Of a stretch of 42,559 nucleotides of DNA, positions 1 through 7,504 are shown piece after piece. The first letter of the stretch is position 1, and each line of letters starts with the position of its first letter. Source of the DNA: Prevotella sp. (GTDB lineage Bacteria; Bacteroidota; Bacteroidia; Bacteroidales; Bacteroidaceae); NCBI GenBank assembly GCA_003447235.1, contig DLZV01000006.1, forward strand, positions 57,047 through 99,605. The letters are read 5' to 3'. The notes beneath the pieces were generated by a model. That model was not told where the DNA came from. It did no database searches and saw only the letters and a program-made list of their open reading frames with translations. The position numbers and the translations under genes were made by a program.

Positions 1-389
1 TATTTTATATATACTATTCTTTGGCACTTTTTTCACTCCCTCTCCTTGGAGTGGAGAATCCTTATTGTGATAATGTGAGAATGTGATAATATGAGTGTAG
101 AAGGAGTGAAAGTTTTGTGATTAAATGCTTTAATAAAAAGTAGCCAATGTGTTATGTGTCAATTATTTAGCTCTAATGATAAATAGAAGTGAGTTGCTGT
201 TGTGCGCATGCTTGTGTGTTATGTTTTGACTTTTGTTAACAAGTGCGGGGGTGTGGTCAAAGTAGTCCTCTGTTGTAAAAAACTCGTCGAAATGACAAAA
301 AATCAGAAGAACTTGCTTTGTCGGGGTGTGGAAAAACCTGCATCGACACAAGAAAATGATGCCTTTTAGCGTTCGTTTGACCTTGAGAT

Positions 390-410
390 GGGTTCTCGAA
401 CCCCGTTTTT
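390..410 (+). terminator. Possible small intrinsic terminator
   Basis: A 5-bp stem GGGTT (390-394) / AACCC (399-403) closes a CTCG loop and is followed by CG and five T (406-410). This has terminator shape on the plus strand, but the stem is short and no upstream gene is visible, so it may be chance. Confidence 0.25.
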
Positions 411-600
411 CCAGCATCGGACCCCGTCTTGGTTCTATGGTTAGAAGGTGAAGAGTTTTCTGTATAATACTCTGATTATCAATGGGGACTATCTTTTTTG
501 CTGCGTTTTTCTCTCTTTCGCGCTGATGTGGAAAAATCTCAGGAAATCTCTCTAAATCGCCATAAAAATCCCCCAAGATTGTCTCGGATCGCCTTCAATT

Positions 601-623
601 CCCCCCCCCAAAAAAAAAAAAAA
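601..623. repeat. Adjacent homopolymer tracts C9 and A14
   Basis: Nine C (601-609) run directly into fourteen A (610-623). Such tracts are prone to length change by slippage. No gene or promoter is recognisable across it, so a phase-variation role is not supported by context. Confidence 0.8.
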
Positions 624-837
624 TCCCCCTTCAGACACCCGTCAAAAGCCACCTCGATCACCTCCAAAATGATCCAAAAACTACGTCAAGCTCTCCCGGT
701 GACCTCCCGAAATGATCCCGATCGCCCCGTCCTTCCTACCCTGCCCCGACCCGATAAAGCCCGCTCATGACCCGCTTGAGGCCCTCAAAACCGAAGATAA
801 AAACGCGCCTCACCTACACGCGCAGGCGCGCATATTA

Positions 838-874
838 TAAAAGAGGAAAAACAATTGCTCTTTTAACTTTTTTT
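838..874 (+). terminator. Candidate intrinsic terminator upstream of the Fur-family gene
   Basis: Perfect 8-bp inverted repeat TAAAAGAG (838-845) / CTCTTTTA (858-865) with a 12-nt loop, then AC and seven T (868-874). The arrangement suits an intrinsic terminator for a plus-strand transcript entering from the left. The stem is AT-rich, and the palindrome could instead be a protein-binding site ahead of the regulator gene. Confidence 0.4.
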
Positions 875-909
875 ATTCCGACTTCAACTCCTTTCTCAAT
901 GAAAATATT

Positions 910-917
910 TACCTTTG
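910..917 (+). promoter_or_regulatory. Promoter -7 element of the Fur-family gene
   Basis: TACCTTTG matches the Bacteroidota -7 consensus TAnnTTTG and lies 12 nt before the ATG at 930, so the leader is very short. No TTG sits at the usual -33 spacing. A CCGACT (878-883) / AGTCGG (919-924) inverted repeat brackets the promoter. Confidence 0.7.
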
Positions 918-929
918 TAGTCGGTAATA

Positions 930-1439
930 ATGAAAACAAACGCAGACACACGCAACGTTACAAAGCGAAAAGCAAGGGAGCTGCTTGACAGCTACCTGAA
1001 AGGAACTGGCCATCGCCACACCCCCGAGCGCAGCGCCATCCTCGACGCGGTCTATGACCAGCGGGGCCACTTCACGCTCGACGAACTGGCCAAGGTGCTG
1101 GAGCAGCGCAACTTCCCCGTCTCCCGAGCCACGCTCTACAACACCATGCGCTTGTTTATCAAGCTAAGGCTCGTCGTGCGCCACCGCTTCATTGGGCGCA
1201 CGAGCTATGAGGCCTGCTACGCCAGCGGCGACCACATCCACCAGGTCTGCACCGTCTGTGGAAGCATACGCGAGGTGGCCGCCGTGGAAGTGACCGAGGC
1301 CGTGGACAAATTGCGTCTCAACCGCTTTCGCAAGGAGGGGTTCTCGCTCTATATCTATGGCGTCTGCACGCGCTGCCAGCAGCGCATCACCCGCCAGTCG
1401 GAAAAAAAGAAAACAGGAAAACAAGAAAAAATTAGATAA
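930..1439 (+). CDS. Fur-family transcriptional repressor
   Basis: A 169-residue protein with Fur-family architecture. The N-terminal winged helix-turn-helix begins around HTPERSAILDAV and includes the segment VSRATLYNTMRLF. The C-terminal part is metal-binding, with a His-rich stretch GDHIHQVC, a CxxC (CTVC) and a second CxxC (CTRC) near the C terminus, as expected for the structural zinc site. Family members sense iron, zinc or peroxide and bind DNA as dimers; sequence alone does not separate Fur, Zur and PerR here. The C terminus is a short Lys-rich tail. The stop lies 8 nt before purA, so the two are probably co-transcribed. A TAnnTTTG promoter sits just upstream. The ATG at 930 was chosen because it leaves a normal N-terminal arm. 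Confidence 0.9.
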   Translation: MKTNADTRNVTKRKARELLDSYLKGTGHRHTPERSAILDAVYDQRGHFTLDELAKVLEQRNFPVSRATLYNTMRLFIKLRLVVRHRFIGRTSYEACYASGDHIHQVCTVCGSIREVAAVEVTEAVDKLRLNRFRKEGFSLYIYGVCTRCQQRITRQSEKKKTGKQEKIR

Positions 1440-1447
1440 AAACATCT

Positions 1448-2725
1448 ATGAAAACAGGTAAAGTTGACGTCCTCTTGGGTCTCCAATGGGGCGATGAAGG
1501 TAAGGGAAAGGTAGTTGATGTCCTCACACCACGCTACGACGCCGTGGCGCGCTTCCAGGGCGGCCCGAACGCAGGACACACCTTGGAGTTTAATGGTGAG
1601 AAATACGTGCTCCGCTCCATTCCCTCCGGCATTTTCCAAGGGGGCAAGGTGAACATTATCGGCAATGGTGTCGTGCTCGCCCCCGACTTGTTTATGGATG
1701 AGGCCAAGAGCCTTGAGAAGACCGGCCATGCCCTGCGCGAGCGCCTCCACATCTCGAAGAAAGCCCACCTCATCATGCCAACCCACCGCATTCTCGACCG
1801 CGCCATCGAGGCCTCCAAGGGCAAATCGAAGGTCGGTACCACGGGCAAGGGCATCGGCCCGGCCTATACCGACAAGGTCTCGCGCACGGGTCTCCGCGTC
1901 GGCGACATCCTCGACCGCTTTGAGGAGAAATATCAGGCCGCCAAGAGTCGCCACCTCGCCACGCTCAAGGGCATGGGATGGACCGACTTCGACGGACTGG
2001 AAGAGGTCGAGAAGCACTGGATGGAGGGCGTGGAATACCTCAAAGGATTCCATTTCACCGACTCAGAGCATGAGATCAACCACCTGCTGCGCGACGGCAA
2101 GTCCATCCTCTGTGAGGGTGCACAGGGCACGATGCTCGACGTCGATTTCGGTTCCTACCCCTTCGTGACCTCCTCCAACACCATCGGCGCAGGAGCCTGC
2201 ACCGGACTGGGCATAGGAGCCAACAAGGTCGGCAACGTCTTCGGCATCATGAAGGCCTACTGCACCCGCGTGGGCTCAGGACCCTTCCCCACCGAACTCT
2301 TCGACGAGACGGGCAAGCGCATGCGCGACATCGGTCATGAGTATGGTGCCGTGACCGGGCGCGAGCGTCGCTGCGGATGGATCGATCTCGTGCAGCTGCG
2401 CTACTCCATCATGGTCGATGGCGTGACGGAGCTGATCATGATGAAGAGCGACGTGCTCGACACCTTCGACACCATCAAGGCCTGTGTGGCCTACCGACTC
2501 CCCGACGGCACGGAGACCGACGAACTGCCCTTCGAGCTGGAGGGTGTCACCCCGATCTACAAAGAGATGAAGGGCTGGAAGACGGACATGACGCAATACA
2601 CCAGCGAGGACCAGTTCCCGCAGGAGTTCAAGGACTACATTCAGTTCCTGGAGGACTTCCTCGAGACCCGCATCGGCATCATCAGCATCGGTCCCGACCG
2701 CGAGCAGACCATCGTGAGAGGATAA
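1448..2725 (+). CDS. purA: Adenylosuccinate synthetase
   Basis: Joins IMP and aspartate using GTP to make adenylosuccinate, the first committed step to AMP; cytosolic. The 425 residues match the usual length. The N-terminal G-loop GDEGKGK is at residues 15-21, with the catalytic Asp as residue 16, and the conserved GGPNAGHT follows at about 38-45 with the catalytic His at 44. Further signature stretches include KGIGPAYTDK and CEGAQGTMLD. It starts 8 nt after the Fur-family stop codon and no separate promoter is visible, so it is probably in the same transcript. This pairing would put a purine gene under an autoregulated metalloregulator, which is inference. After its stop lies an 84-nt gap with two hairpins before hisS. 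Confidence 0.97.
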   Translation: MKTGKVDVLLGLQWGDEGKGKVVDVLTPRYDAVARFQGGPNAGHTLEFNGEKYVLRSIPSGIFQGGKVNIIGNGVVLAPDLFMDEAKSLEKTGHALRERLHISKKAHLIMPTHRILDRAIEASKGKSKVGTTGKGIGPAYTDKVSRTGLRVGDILDRFEEKYQAAKSRHLATLKGMGWTDFDGLEEVEKHWMEGVEYLKGFHFTDSEHEINHLLRDGKSILCEGAQGTMLDVDFGSYPFVTSSNTIGAGACTGLGIGANKVGNVFGIMKAYCTRVGSGPFPTELFDETGKRMRDIGHEYGAVTGRERRCGWIDLVQLRYSIMVDGVTELIMMKSDVLDTFDTIKACVAYRLPDGTETDELPFELEGVTPIYKEMKGWKTDMTQYTSEDQFPQEFKDYIQFLEDFLETRIGIISIGPDREQTIVRG

Positions 2726-2734
2726 GTCTCACGG

Positions 2735-2790
2735 CCAGGGGGCGGACCACTTCTCCCCCTGGTAGTAACCATCCACGGCCAGTCTTGGCC
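2735..2790 (+). other. Two intercistronic hairpins between purA and hisS
   Basis: The first is a perfect 8-bp GC stem CCAGGGGG (2735-2742) / CCCCCTGG (2755-2762). The second is GGCCA (2777-2781) / TGGCC (2786-2790) with a 4-nt loop. Neither has a T-run, so they look like mRNA processing or stability elements or attenuator parts rather than simple terminators. The 9-mer CACGGCCAG occurs at both 2730-2738 and 2774-2782, so alternative pairings are possible. Confidence 0.5.
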
Positions 2791-2809
2791 TCTAACGAAA
2801 GCAAACACT

Positions 2810-4174
2810 ATGGCAAATAAACCTTCCATCCCCAAGGGAACGCGCGACTTCGGTCCCGAGGAGATGGCGAAGCGCAATTATATCTTCGACACCATCAAGG
2901 CGGCATTCCAGCTCTATGGTTTCCGCCAGATCGAGACCCCGGCGATGGAGACGCTCCACACGCTCATGGGCAAGTATGGCGAGGAGGGCGACAAGCTCCT
3001 GTTCAAGGTGCTCAACTCCGGCGACTACCTCAAGAAGGTCTCCGACGAGGAACTCGCGGACCGCAACGTCTATAAGCTCCAGACCAAACTCTGTGAGAAG
3101 GGTCTCCGCTACGACCTCACCGTGCCTTTCGCCCGCTATGTGGTGATGCACCGCGAGGAACTCCAGATGCCGTTCAAGCGCTACCAGATACAGCCCGTAT
3201 GGCGGGCCGACCGTCCGCAGAAGGGACGCTACAGAGAGTTCTACCAGTGCGACGCCGACGTCGTGGGCAGCGACTCGCTCCTCAACGAGGTGGAGCTGGT
3301 GCAGATTATGGACACGGTCTTCACGCGCTTCGGTGTGCGTGTGGCCATCAAGGTCAACAACCGCAAGATCCTCACCGGCATTGCCGAGGTGATAGGCGAG
3401 GCCGAGAAGATCGTCGATATCACCGTGGCCATCGACAAGATCGACAAGATCGGCGTGGATGGCGTCAATGCCGAACTGCGCTCCGACGGCATCTCAGAGG
3501 AGGCCATCGCCCGCCTGCAGCCTATCATCAACCTGCAGGGCACCAACGACGAGAAGTTGGCCACCATCGCCGAGGTGCTCCGCGAGAGCGAGACGGGACT
3601 GAAGGGCGTCGAGGAGGTCCGTTTCATCCTCGACACGCTCAAGGGCGTGGGTCTCCACAATACCGTGGAGCTCGACCTGACGCTGGCCCGCGGCCTCAAC
3701 TACTACACGGGGGCCATCTTCGAGGTGAAGGCTCTCGATGTGGAGATCGGCAGCATCACGGGTGGCGGACGCTACGACAACCTCACGGGCATCTTCGGTA
3801 TGCCCGGTCTTTCGGGTGTGGGCTTCTCCTTTGGCGCAGACCGCATCTACGACGTGCTCAACGCCCTCGACCTCTATCCGAAGGAGAGCCGTCAGGGCAC
3901 GGAGGTGCTCTTCATCAACTTCGGCGATGCTGAGACTGCCTACTGCATGCCACTGGTGGCCAAGCTGCGCCAGGCGGGCATTGCCACCGAGCTCTTCCCC
4001 GACAAGGCGAAGATGAAGAAGCAGATGAACTATGCCAACGCCAAGCACGTCCCGTTTGTAGCTCTGGCCGGCGAGAGCGAGATGGCCGAAGGCAAGGTGA
4101 CGCTGAAGGACATGGAGACGGGCGAGCAGCACCTGCTGACCGTGGAGGAAGTGGTAGCCAAGCTCCGCCCATAG
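2810..4174 (+). CDS. hisS: Histidyl-tRNA synthetase
   Basis: Class II aminoacyl-tRNA synthetase that charges tRNA-His; cytosolic, works as a dimer. The 454-residue protein begins with the typical KGTRDF segment. Motif 2 is seen around residue 125-150 (QPVWRADRPQKGRYREF), with the ATP-binding Arg. The HisRS-specific stretch LARGLNYYTGAIFEV lies near residue 290, followed by the glycine-rich GGGRYDNL. The C-terminal anticodon-binding domain follows from about 365. The start ATG at 2810 comes after two intercistronic hairpins downstream of purA. Transcription probably continues from the fur-purA promoter, since no TAnnTTTG element was seen in the 84-nt gap. Confidence 0.97.
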   Translation: MANKPSIPKGTRDFGPEEMAKRNYIFDTIKAAFQLYGFRQIETPAMETLHTLMGKYGEEGDKLLFKVLNSGDYLKKVSDEELADRNVYKLQTKLCEKGLRYDLTVPFARYVVMHREELQMPFKRYQIQPVWRADRPQKGRYREFYQCDADVVGSDSLLNEVELVQIMDTVFTRFGVRVAIKVNNRKILTGIAEVIGEAEKIVDITVAIDKIDKIGVDGVNAELRSDGISEEAIARLQPIINLQGTNDEKLATIAEVLRESETGLKGVEEVRFILDTLKGVGLHNTVELDLTLARGLNYYTGAIFEVKALDVEIGSITGGGRYDNLTGIFGMPGLSGVGFSFGADRIYDVLNALDLYPKESRQGTEVLFINFGDAETAYCMPLVAKLRQAGIATELFPDKAKMKKQMNYANAKHVPFVALAGESEMAEGKVTLKDMETGEQHLLTVEEVVAKLRP

Positions 4175-4234
4175 GCGGCGCGCGCCAGTCCTCTCCCCTA
4201 TTCCTATTATATATATACTACTTATATATATACG

Positions 4235-4285
4235 CTACGAGCAACCATGGAGGCGGCCCTGCTTGCCGTCCGTGGTTGCTCGTAG
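4235..4285. terminator. Large hairpin between convergent hisS and radA
   Basis: A 17-nt arm at 4235-4251 (CTACGAGCAACCATGGA) pairs with 4269-4285 (TCCGTGGTTGCTCGTAG), with a single non-Watson-Crick position. Part of the 17-nt loop can also pair (CGGC/GCCG). It lies in the gap between two converging genes and probably ends or blocks transcription from both sides. No T-run follows on the plus strand. Confidence 0.65.
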
Positions 4286-4290
4286 TGTGT

Positions 4291-4320
4291 CTGTAGGCCC
4301 GCTGAGCCTTCGGCCTATAG
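4291..4320. terminator. Second hairpin between hisS and radA
   Basis: CTGTAGGCC (4291-4299) pairs with GGCCTATAG (4312-4320) with one G-U wobble and a 12-nt loop. It stands directly behind the larger hairpin and 45 nt from the radA stop codon, so it could serve minus-strand termination as part of a double terminator. Neither side has a clean T-run. Confidence 0.5.
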
Positions 4321-4364
4321 AACCGTCCGTATTTTCCCTAACTCGGCCCGCAGCGCCTTCCATT

Positions 4365-5753
4365 CTATCCGAAGAGCAGGCGCAGCGCCTCCTCCACCTT
4401 TCTGACGGGATGGATGGCGATGGTGTACTTGCTGTGGTCGAAGCCCTGGAGGTTGTACTTGGGGATGATGATGTGCTGGAAACCCAGTTTTTCGGCCTCG
4501 GCGATGCGGGCCTCGATGCGGCTCACGGGGCGCACCTCGCCGCTCAGTCCCACCTCGCCCGCCATGCACCATCCGTTCTCGATGGGCGTATCGACATTGG
4601 ACGAGAGGACGGCGGCGATGACGCTCAGGTCCATGGCCATGTCCGTCACGCGGAGTCCACCCGCTATGTTGAGAAAGACATCCTTCTGCATGAGTTTGAA
4701 GCCCACCCGTTTCTCCAGCACCGCCAGCAGCATGTTGAGCCGTCGCTGGTCGAAGCCCGTGGCCGACCGCTGGGGCGTGCCGTAGGCGGCGGAGGAGACG
4801 AGGGCCTGGGTCTCGATCAGAAACGGGCGCACGCCCTCTATGGCGCTGGAGATGGCCACTCCCGAGAGACCGTCGTGGTCGTCGGTGAGGAGCAGTTCCG
4901 AGGGATTCTCCACCTGACGAAGCCCCTGCTGCCGCATCTCGTAGATGCCGATCTCCGAGGTGGATCCGAAGCGGTTTTTGATGCTGCGCAGGATACGGTA
5001 GAGGTGGTGCTGGTCGCCCTCAAACTGGAGCACCGTATCGACGATGTGCTCCAGGATCTTCGGTCCGGCGAGGGTCCCCTCCTTGTTGATGTGGCCGATG
5101 AGGATCACGGGGACGCCACTCGACTTGGCGAAGCGGAGCAGCGCCGAGGCACACTCGCGCACCTGCGAAACGCTGCCTGGCGAACTCTCGGCCTGTTCGG
5201 TGGCGATGGTCTGTATGGAGTCGATGACGACGATCTCGGGTTTCTCCTCCTTGATGTGGTCGAAGATGGCCTCCAGCGAAGTCTCTGAGAGGATGACCAT
5301 GCGGTCGTTGACGGGATTTTGGCCAGCGATGCGGTCCGCCCGCATCTTGATCTGATGAGGGCTCTCCTCGCCGCTCACGTAGAGCACGTGCTGCGGCAGC
5401 CGCAGAAGGGTCTGGAGGGTGAGGGTGCTCTTGCCAATGCCCGGTTCGCCGCCCATGAGCACGATGCTGCCAGGGACGAGGCCGCCGCCCAGCACGCGGT
5501 TGAACTCGCCGTCGATCATGTCGATGCGGGGCTCATCGTGAGCCGCGATGTCACCCAGGCGCATCCTGTGGCTGCGCGAGGGGTGGGTCCTGAGTTCGCT
5601 GGCCGCGCTCCGGGCCGCCTGCTGCCCTGTGTCGGATCCCACACGGATCTCCTTGAAGGTGTTCCACTGTCCGCAGCTGGGACATTTTCCCAACCATTTC
5701 GCGCTCTCCTGTCCACAATGGGAGCAGACGTAGGCTATCTTGTCTTTTGCCAT
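4365..5753 (-). CDS. radA: DNA repair protein RadA
   Basis: RecA-like ATPase that helps branch migration and processing of recombination intermediates. The 462-residue protein has an N-terminal C4 zinc finger (Cys 10, 13, 24, 27 in two CxxC pairs), Walker A GGEPGIGKS at 101-109, a Walker B-like VVIDS at about 175-179, the RadA-specific KNRFG at 259-263, and a C-terminal Lon-protease-like domain. The start at 5753 was chosen because MAKDKIAYVC begins the zinc finger as in the family; the frame stays open 44 codons further upstream, but that stretch would run through the promoter. A minus-strand TAnnTTTG promoter with a TTG 19 nt upstream lies at 5816-5845. It converges with hisS. Confidence 0.95.
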   Translation of the reverse strand: MAKDKIAYVCSHCGQESAKWLGKCPSCGQWNTFKEIRVGSDTGQQAARSAASELRTHPSRSHRMRLGDIAAHDEPRIDMIDGEFNRVLGGGLVPGSIVLMGGEPGIGKSTLTLQTLLRLPQHVLYVSGEESPHQIKMRADRIAGQNPVNDRMVILSETSLEAIFDHIKEEKPEIVVIDSIQTIATEQAESSPGSVSQVRECASALLRFAKSSGVPVILIGHINKEGTLAGPKILEHIVDTVLQFEGDQHHLYRILRSIKNRFGSTSEIGIYEMRQQGLRQVENPSELLLTDDHDGLSGVAISSAIEGVRPFLIETQALVSSAAYGTPQRSATGFDQRRLNMLLAVLEKRVGFKLMQKDVFLNIAGGLRVTDMAMDLSVIAAVLSSNVDTPIENGWCMAGEVGLSGEVRPVSRIEARIAEAEKLGFQHIIIPKYNLQGFDHSKYTIAIHPVRKVEEALRLLFG

Positions 5754-5815
5754 TTTCGTTCTGTATATATATAGGAGGCCATATCCTATGATAGGAAGTC
5801 CTCGTTTCGACCCCA

Positions 5816-5845
5816 CAAAAATAAGAATATTTTTCCGTATTACAA
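5816..5845 (-). promoter_or_regulatory. radA promoter
   Basis: On the minus strand TATTTTTG (5823 down to 5816) fits TAnnTTTG, and TTG (5845-5843) lies exactly 19 nt upstream. The radA ATG is about 60 nt downstream. The promoter is divergent from, and nearly touching, that of the lipoprotein gene. Confidence 0.7.
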
Positions 5846-5855
5846 AATTTATTAT

Positions 5856-5863
5856 TAACTTTG
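5856..5863 (+). promoter_or_regulatory. Promoter -7 element of the solute-binding lipoprotein gene
   Basis: TAACTTTG fits TAnnTTTG. The ATG at 5872 is only 8 nt beyond the element, so the mRNA would be leaderless or nearly so. No TTG is found at -33 spacing. Confidence 0.65.
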
Positions 5864-5871
5864 CTGCAAGT

Positions 5872-6792
5872 ATGAAGAAACTCATTTGGTACTCGATGGC
5901 CGTCTGTCTGCTGACGCTCTGCGCCTGCGGACCGTCCGAAGCCGATCAGAAGCGGGCCCAACGCCAGCGCCAGGAGGCCGACCGCAAGGCTTACCAAGCG
6001 GCTTTCAAGGTGGGCACGCTCCCCACCCTCGACTGTCTGCCGCTCTTCCTCCTTCGCGACAGCGTGCTCTACGACACCACCCGCGCCGACATCCGCCTCG
6101 TCGGTTTCACAGCCCAGATGGACTGCGACACGGCCATGACGGGACGTAGCGTCAATGCCTGCGTCACCGACCTGGTCAGGGCCCAGCGGCTGCAGCGCAA
6201 GGGCGTGCCCATACGGTGGTTTGCCTCCACCAATGCCTACTGGAATCTCTATGCGAGCAAGCAGCTGAAGGTCGATTCCATCGGCCGGCTCAGCGACTGC
6301 AACATTGCCATGACGCGCTACTCCATCACCGACTATCTCACGGCCGAGGTGCTGCAGCGTGCCAAGTTGCAGCGGCCCGCCCTGCGCGCGCAGATCAACG
6401 ACGTGCTGGTGCGCGAGAAAATGGCCACGGGCGGGGAGCTCGACGCGTTTTGGTTCACTGAGCCCATGGCCACGAAGATGCGGCTCGACGGCCACCGCCT
6501 CCTCTACTCCTCGCAGAAGTCGGGACTCCATCCTGGTGCCATCGTTCTGGTGGAGGGACCTTCCGACGACCCCCAGCGCACGATGCGCCAGCAGGAGGAG
6601 TTTAGAAAGGCCTACGACCGCGCCGTGGCGCTGATCAACAAAAACGGACTGGTCTATTATTCAGACCTGATCATCAAGTATATGGGTGTCGATAGCAAGG
6701 TGGTCATGAACCTGCCCAAGCTCTCTTTCGAACCCGCCCGCGGGCCGCGCGAGGCCGACCTGAAAGCGTTTCAGAAGGGCCGGCCACAATAA
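5872..6792 (+). CDS. Solute-binding-protein-like lipoprotein, orphan
   Basis: A 306-residue exported lipoprotein. The N terminus MKKLIWYSMAVCLLTLCAC is a lipoprotein signal peptide with the lipidated Cys followed by GPSEAD, which lacks an immediate Asp. The body resembles type-2 periplasmic binding proteins of the NMT1/SsuA kind: a segment IRLVGFTAQMDCDTAM, a later SGLHPGAIVLVEG, and FWFTEP near residues 193-198, the place where such proteins contact ligand between lobes. The ligand is unknown. No permease or ATPase gene is adjacent, so it is an orphan component, or works with a transporter encoded elsewhere. The start at 5872 gives the signal peptide directly; the upstream in-frame extension overlaps the promoter. 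The family assignment is moderate. Confidence 0.7.
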   Translation: MKKLIWYSMAVCLLTLCACGPSEADQKRAQRQRQEADRKAYQAAFKVGTLPTLDCLPLFLLRDSVLYDTTRADIRLVGFTAQMDCDTAMTGRSVNACVTDLVRAQRLQRKGVPIRWFASTNAYWNLYASKQLKVDSIGRLSDCNIAMTRYSITDYLTAEVLQRAKLQRPALRAQINDVLVREKMATGGELDAFWFTEPMATKMRLDGHRLLYSSQKSGLHPGAIVLVEGPSDDPQRTMRQQEEFRKAYDRAVALINKNGLVYYSDLIIKYMGVDSKVVMNLPKLSFEPARGPREADLKAFQKGRPQ

Positions 6793-6832
6793 GCAGCCCA
6801 CCATTTATTCACATTAAAAAAGAACAACATCT

Positions 6833-7504
6833 ATGGACAAAGAGAATAGCGTCCCCTGCGGACTCACCATCCGCTGCTTCGAGTTCAACATGATCGGTGA
6901 GAATTGCTACGTCGTCTCCGACGAGACGCGCGACTGTGTCATCATCGACTGTGGCGCCTACTGGAAAGACGAGCGCGAGGAACTGGTGGAATATATCACG
7001 AAGAACGAGCTTCGCCCCGTCCGTCTCCTGGCCACTCACGGCCACCTCGACCATCACTTTGGCGACAACACGGTCTATGACACCTACGGCCTTTCGCCGG
7101 AACTCTCTGAGGAGGATGAATATGTATACAAATCGCTTCTCTATCAGGCGGAAAAGTATTTCCACTTGAAGTTGAACTATAAGTTTCCTGCCCCTGGTCG
7201 CTATCTGCAGGACGGCGAGACCATCTCCTTTGGCAACCACGAACTGTTGGTCCTCCCCACGCCGGGCCACACGCCAGGATCCGTCTCCTTCTACTGCAAG
7301 AGCGAGGGATTCCTCTTCACGGGCGACACGCTCTTCCGAGGCAGCGTCGGCCGCACCGACCTCGACGGCGGCAGCATGTTCCAGCTCATCAACAGTCTGC
7401 GCGAACTGGCCCAGTTGCCCGACGAGACAGAGGTGCTTCCGGGCCATGGCGAGCCGACCACCATCGGCTATGAGTTGGCTCACAACCCCTATATGGACCG
7501 CTGA
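6833..7504 (+). CDS. MBL-fold metallo-hydrolase (glyoxalase II-like)
   Basis: A 223-residue cytosolic protein of the metallo-beta-lactamase fold. The metal-binding THxHxDH motif is present as H69, H71, D73, H74, with further ligands in PGHTPGS (H146), FTGDTLF (D165) and LPGHGEPT (H205). This full set predicts a two-metal hydrolase. The closest familiar group is the hydroxyacylglutathione-hydrolase-like proteins, but the natural substrate cannot be read from sequence. A 40-nt insertion-like stretch at residues 85-115, rich in Tyr and Glu, widens the region between motifs. Its stop codon overlaps the ruvC start by one base (TGATG), so the two are translationally coupled. No own promoter was identified. 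Confidence 0.85.
   Translation: MDKENSVPCGLTIRCFEFNMIGENCYVVSDETRDCVIIDCGAYWKDEREELVEYITKNELRPVRLLATHGHLDHHFGDNTVYDTYGLSPELSEEDEYVYKSLLYQAEKYFHLKLNYKFPAPGRYLQDGETISFGNHELLVLPTPGHTPGSVSFYCKSEGFLFTGDTLFRGSVGRTDLDGGSMFQLINSLRELAQLPDETEVLPGHGEPTTIGYELAHNPYMDR

Larger units (their letters stand above)
1..929. other. Gene-poor leader region upstream of the Fur-family gene
   Basis: No reading frame here shows a recognisable family. Positions 1-480 are AT-rich. Positions about 560-830 are strikingly C-rich and G-poor on the plus strand, including a C9 run followed directly by A14 (601-623) and several CCC/CCCC runs at 725-752. Possible RNA structures are a small GC hairpin with a T5 tail at 390-410, an inverted repeat CGCGCCT/AGGCGCG at 804-830, and an AT-rich hairpin with a T7 tail at 838-874. 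A loosely repeated unit (ACCTCC..AAATGATCC) occurs at about 660-676 and 702-719. The only confident functional site is the promoter of the Fur-family gene at 910-917. Confidence 0.6.

Noticed and set aside
386..410. tRNA T-arm-like sequence (GGGTTCTCGAACCCC)
   Set aside because: Stem and loop lengths do not fit a T arm and no acceptor, D or anticodon arms can be built around it.
163..576. 137-codon open frame on the minus strand
   Set aside because: No recognisable family, low-complexity basic and aromatic composition, no clear promoter, in an AT-rich region where long chance frames occur. I could not support it as a gene, though it has a G-rich stretch ahead of the ATG.
878..930. Classical Fur box near the Fur-family promoter
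   Set aside because: No GATAATGATAATCATTATC-like or TTATAATnATTATAA-like sequence is present; only an unrelated inverted repeat.
498..988. Two overlapping short plus-strand frames (498-770 and 767-988, ATGA overlap)
   Set aside because: The overlap mimics coupling, but the products are composed of Pro/Ser/Arg/Lys from C-rich DNA, the first crosses the C9A14 tract, and the second runs through the promoter into the Fur-family gene.
4263..5288. 341-codon frame opposite radA
   Set aside because: Antisense shadow of a well-supported radA; the sequence has no motif and results from GC-rich codon bias.
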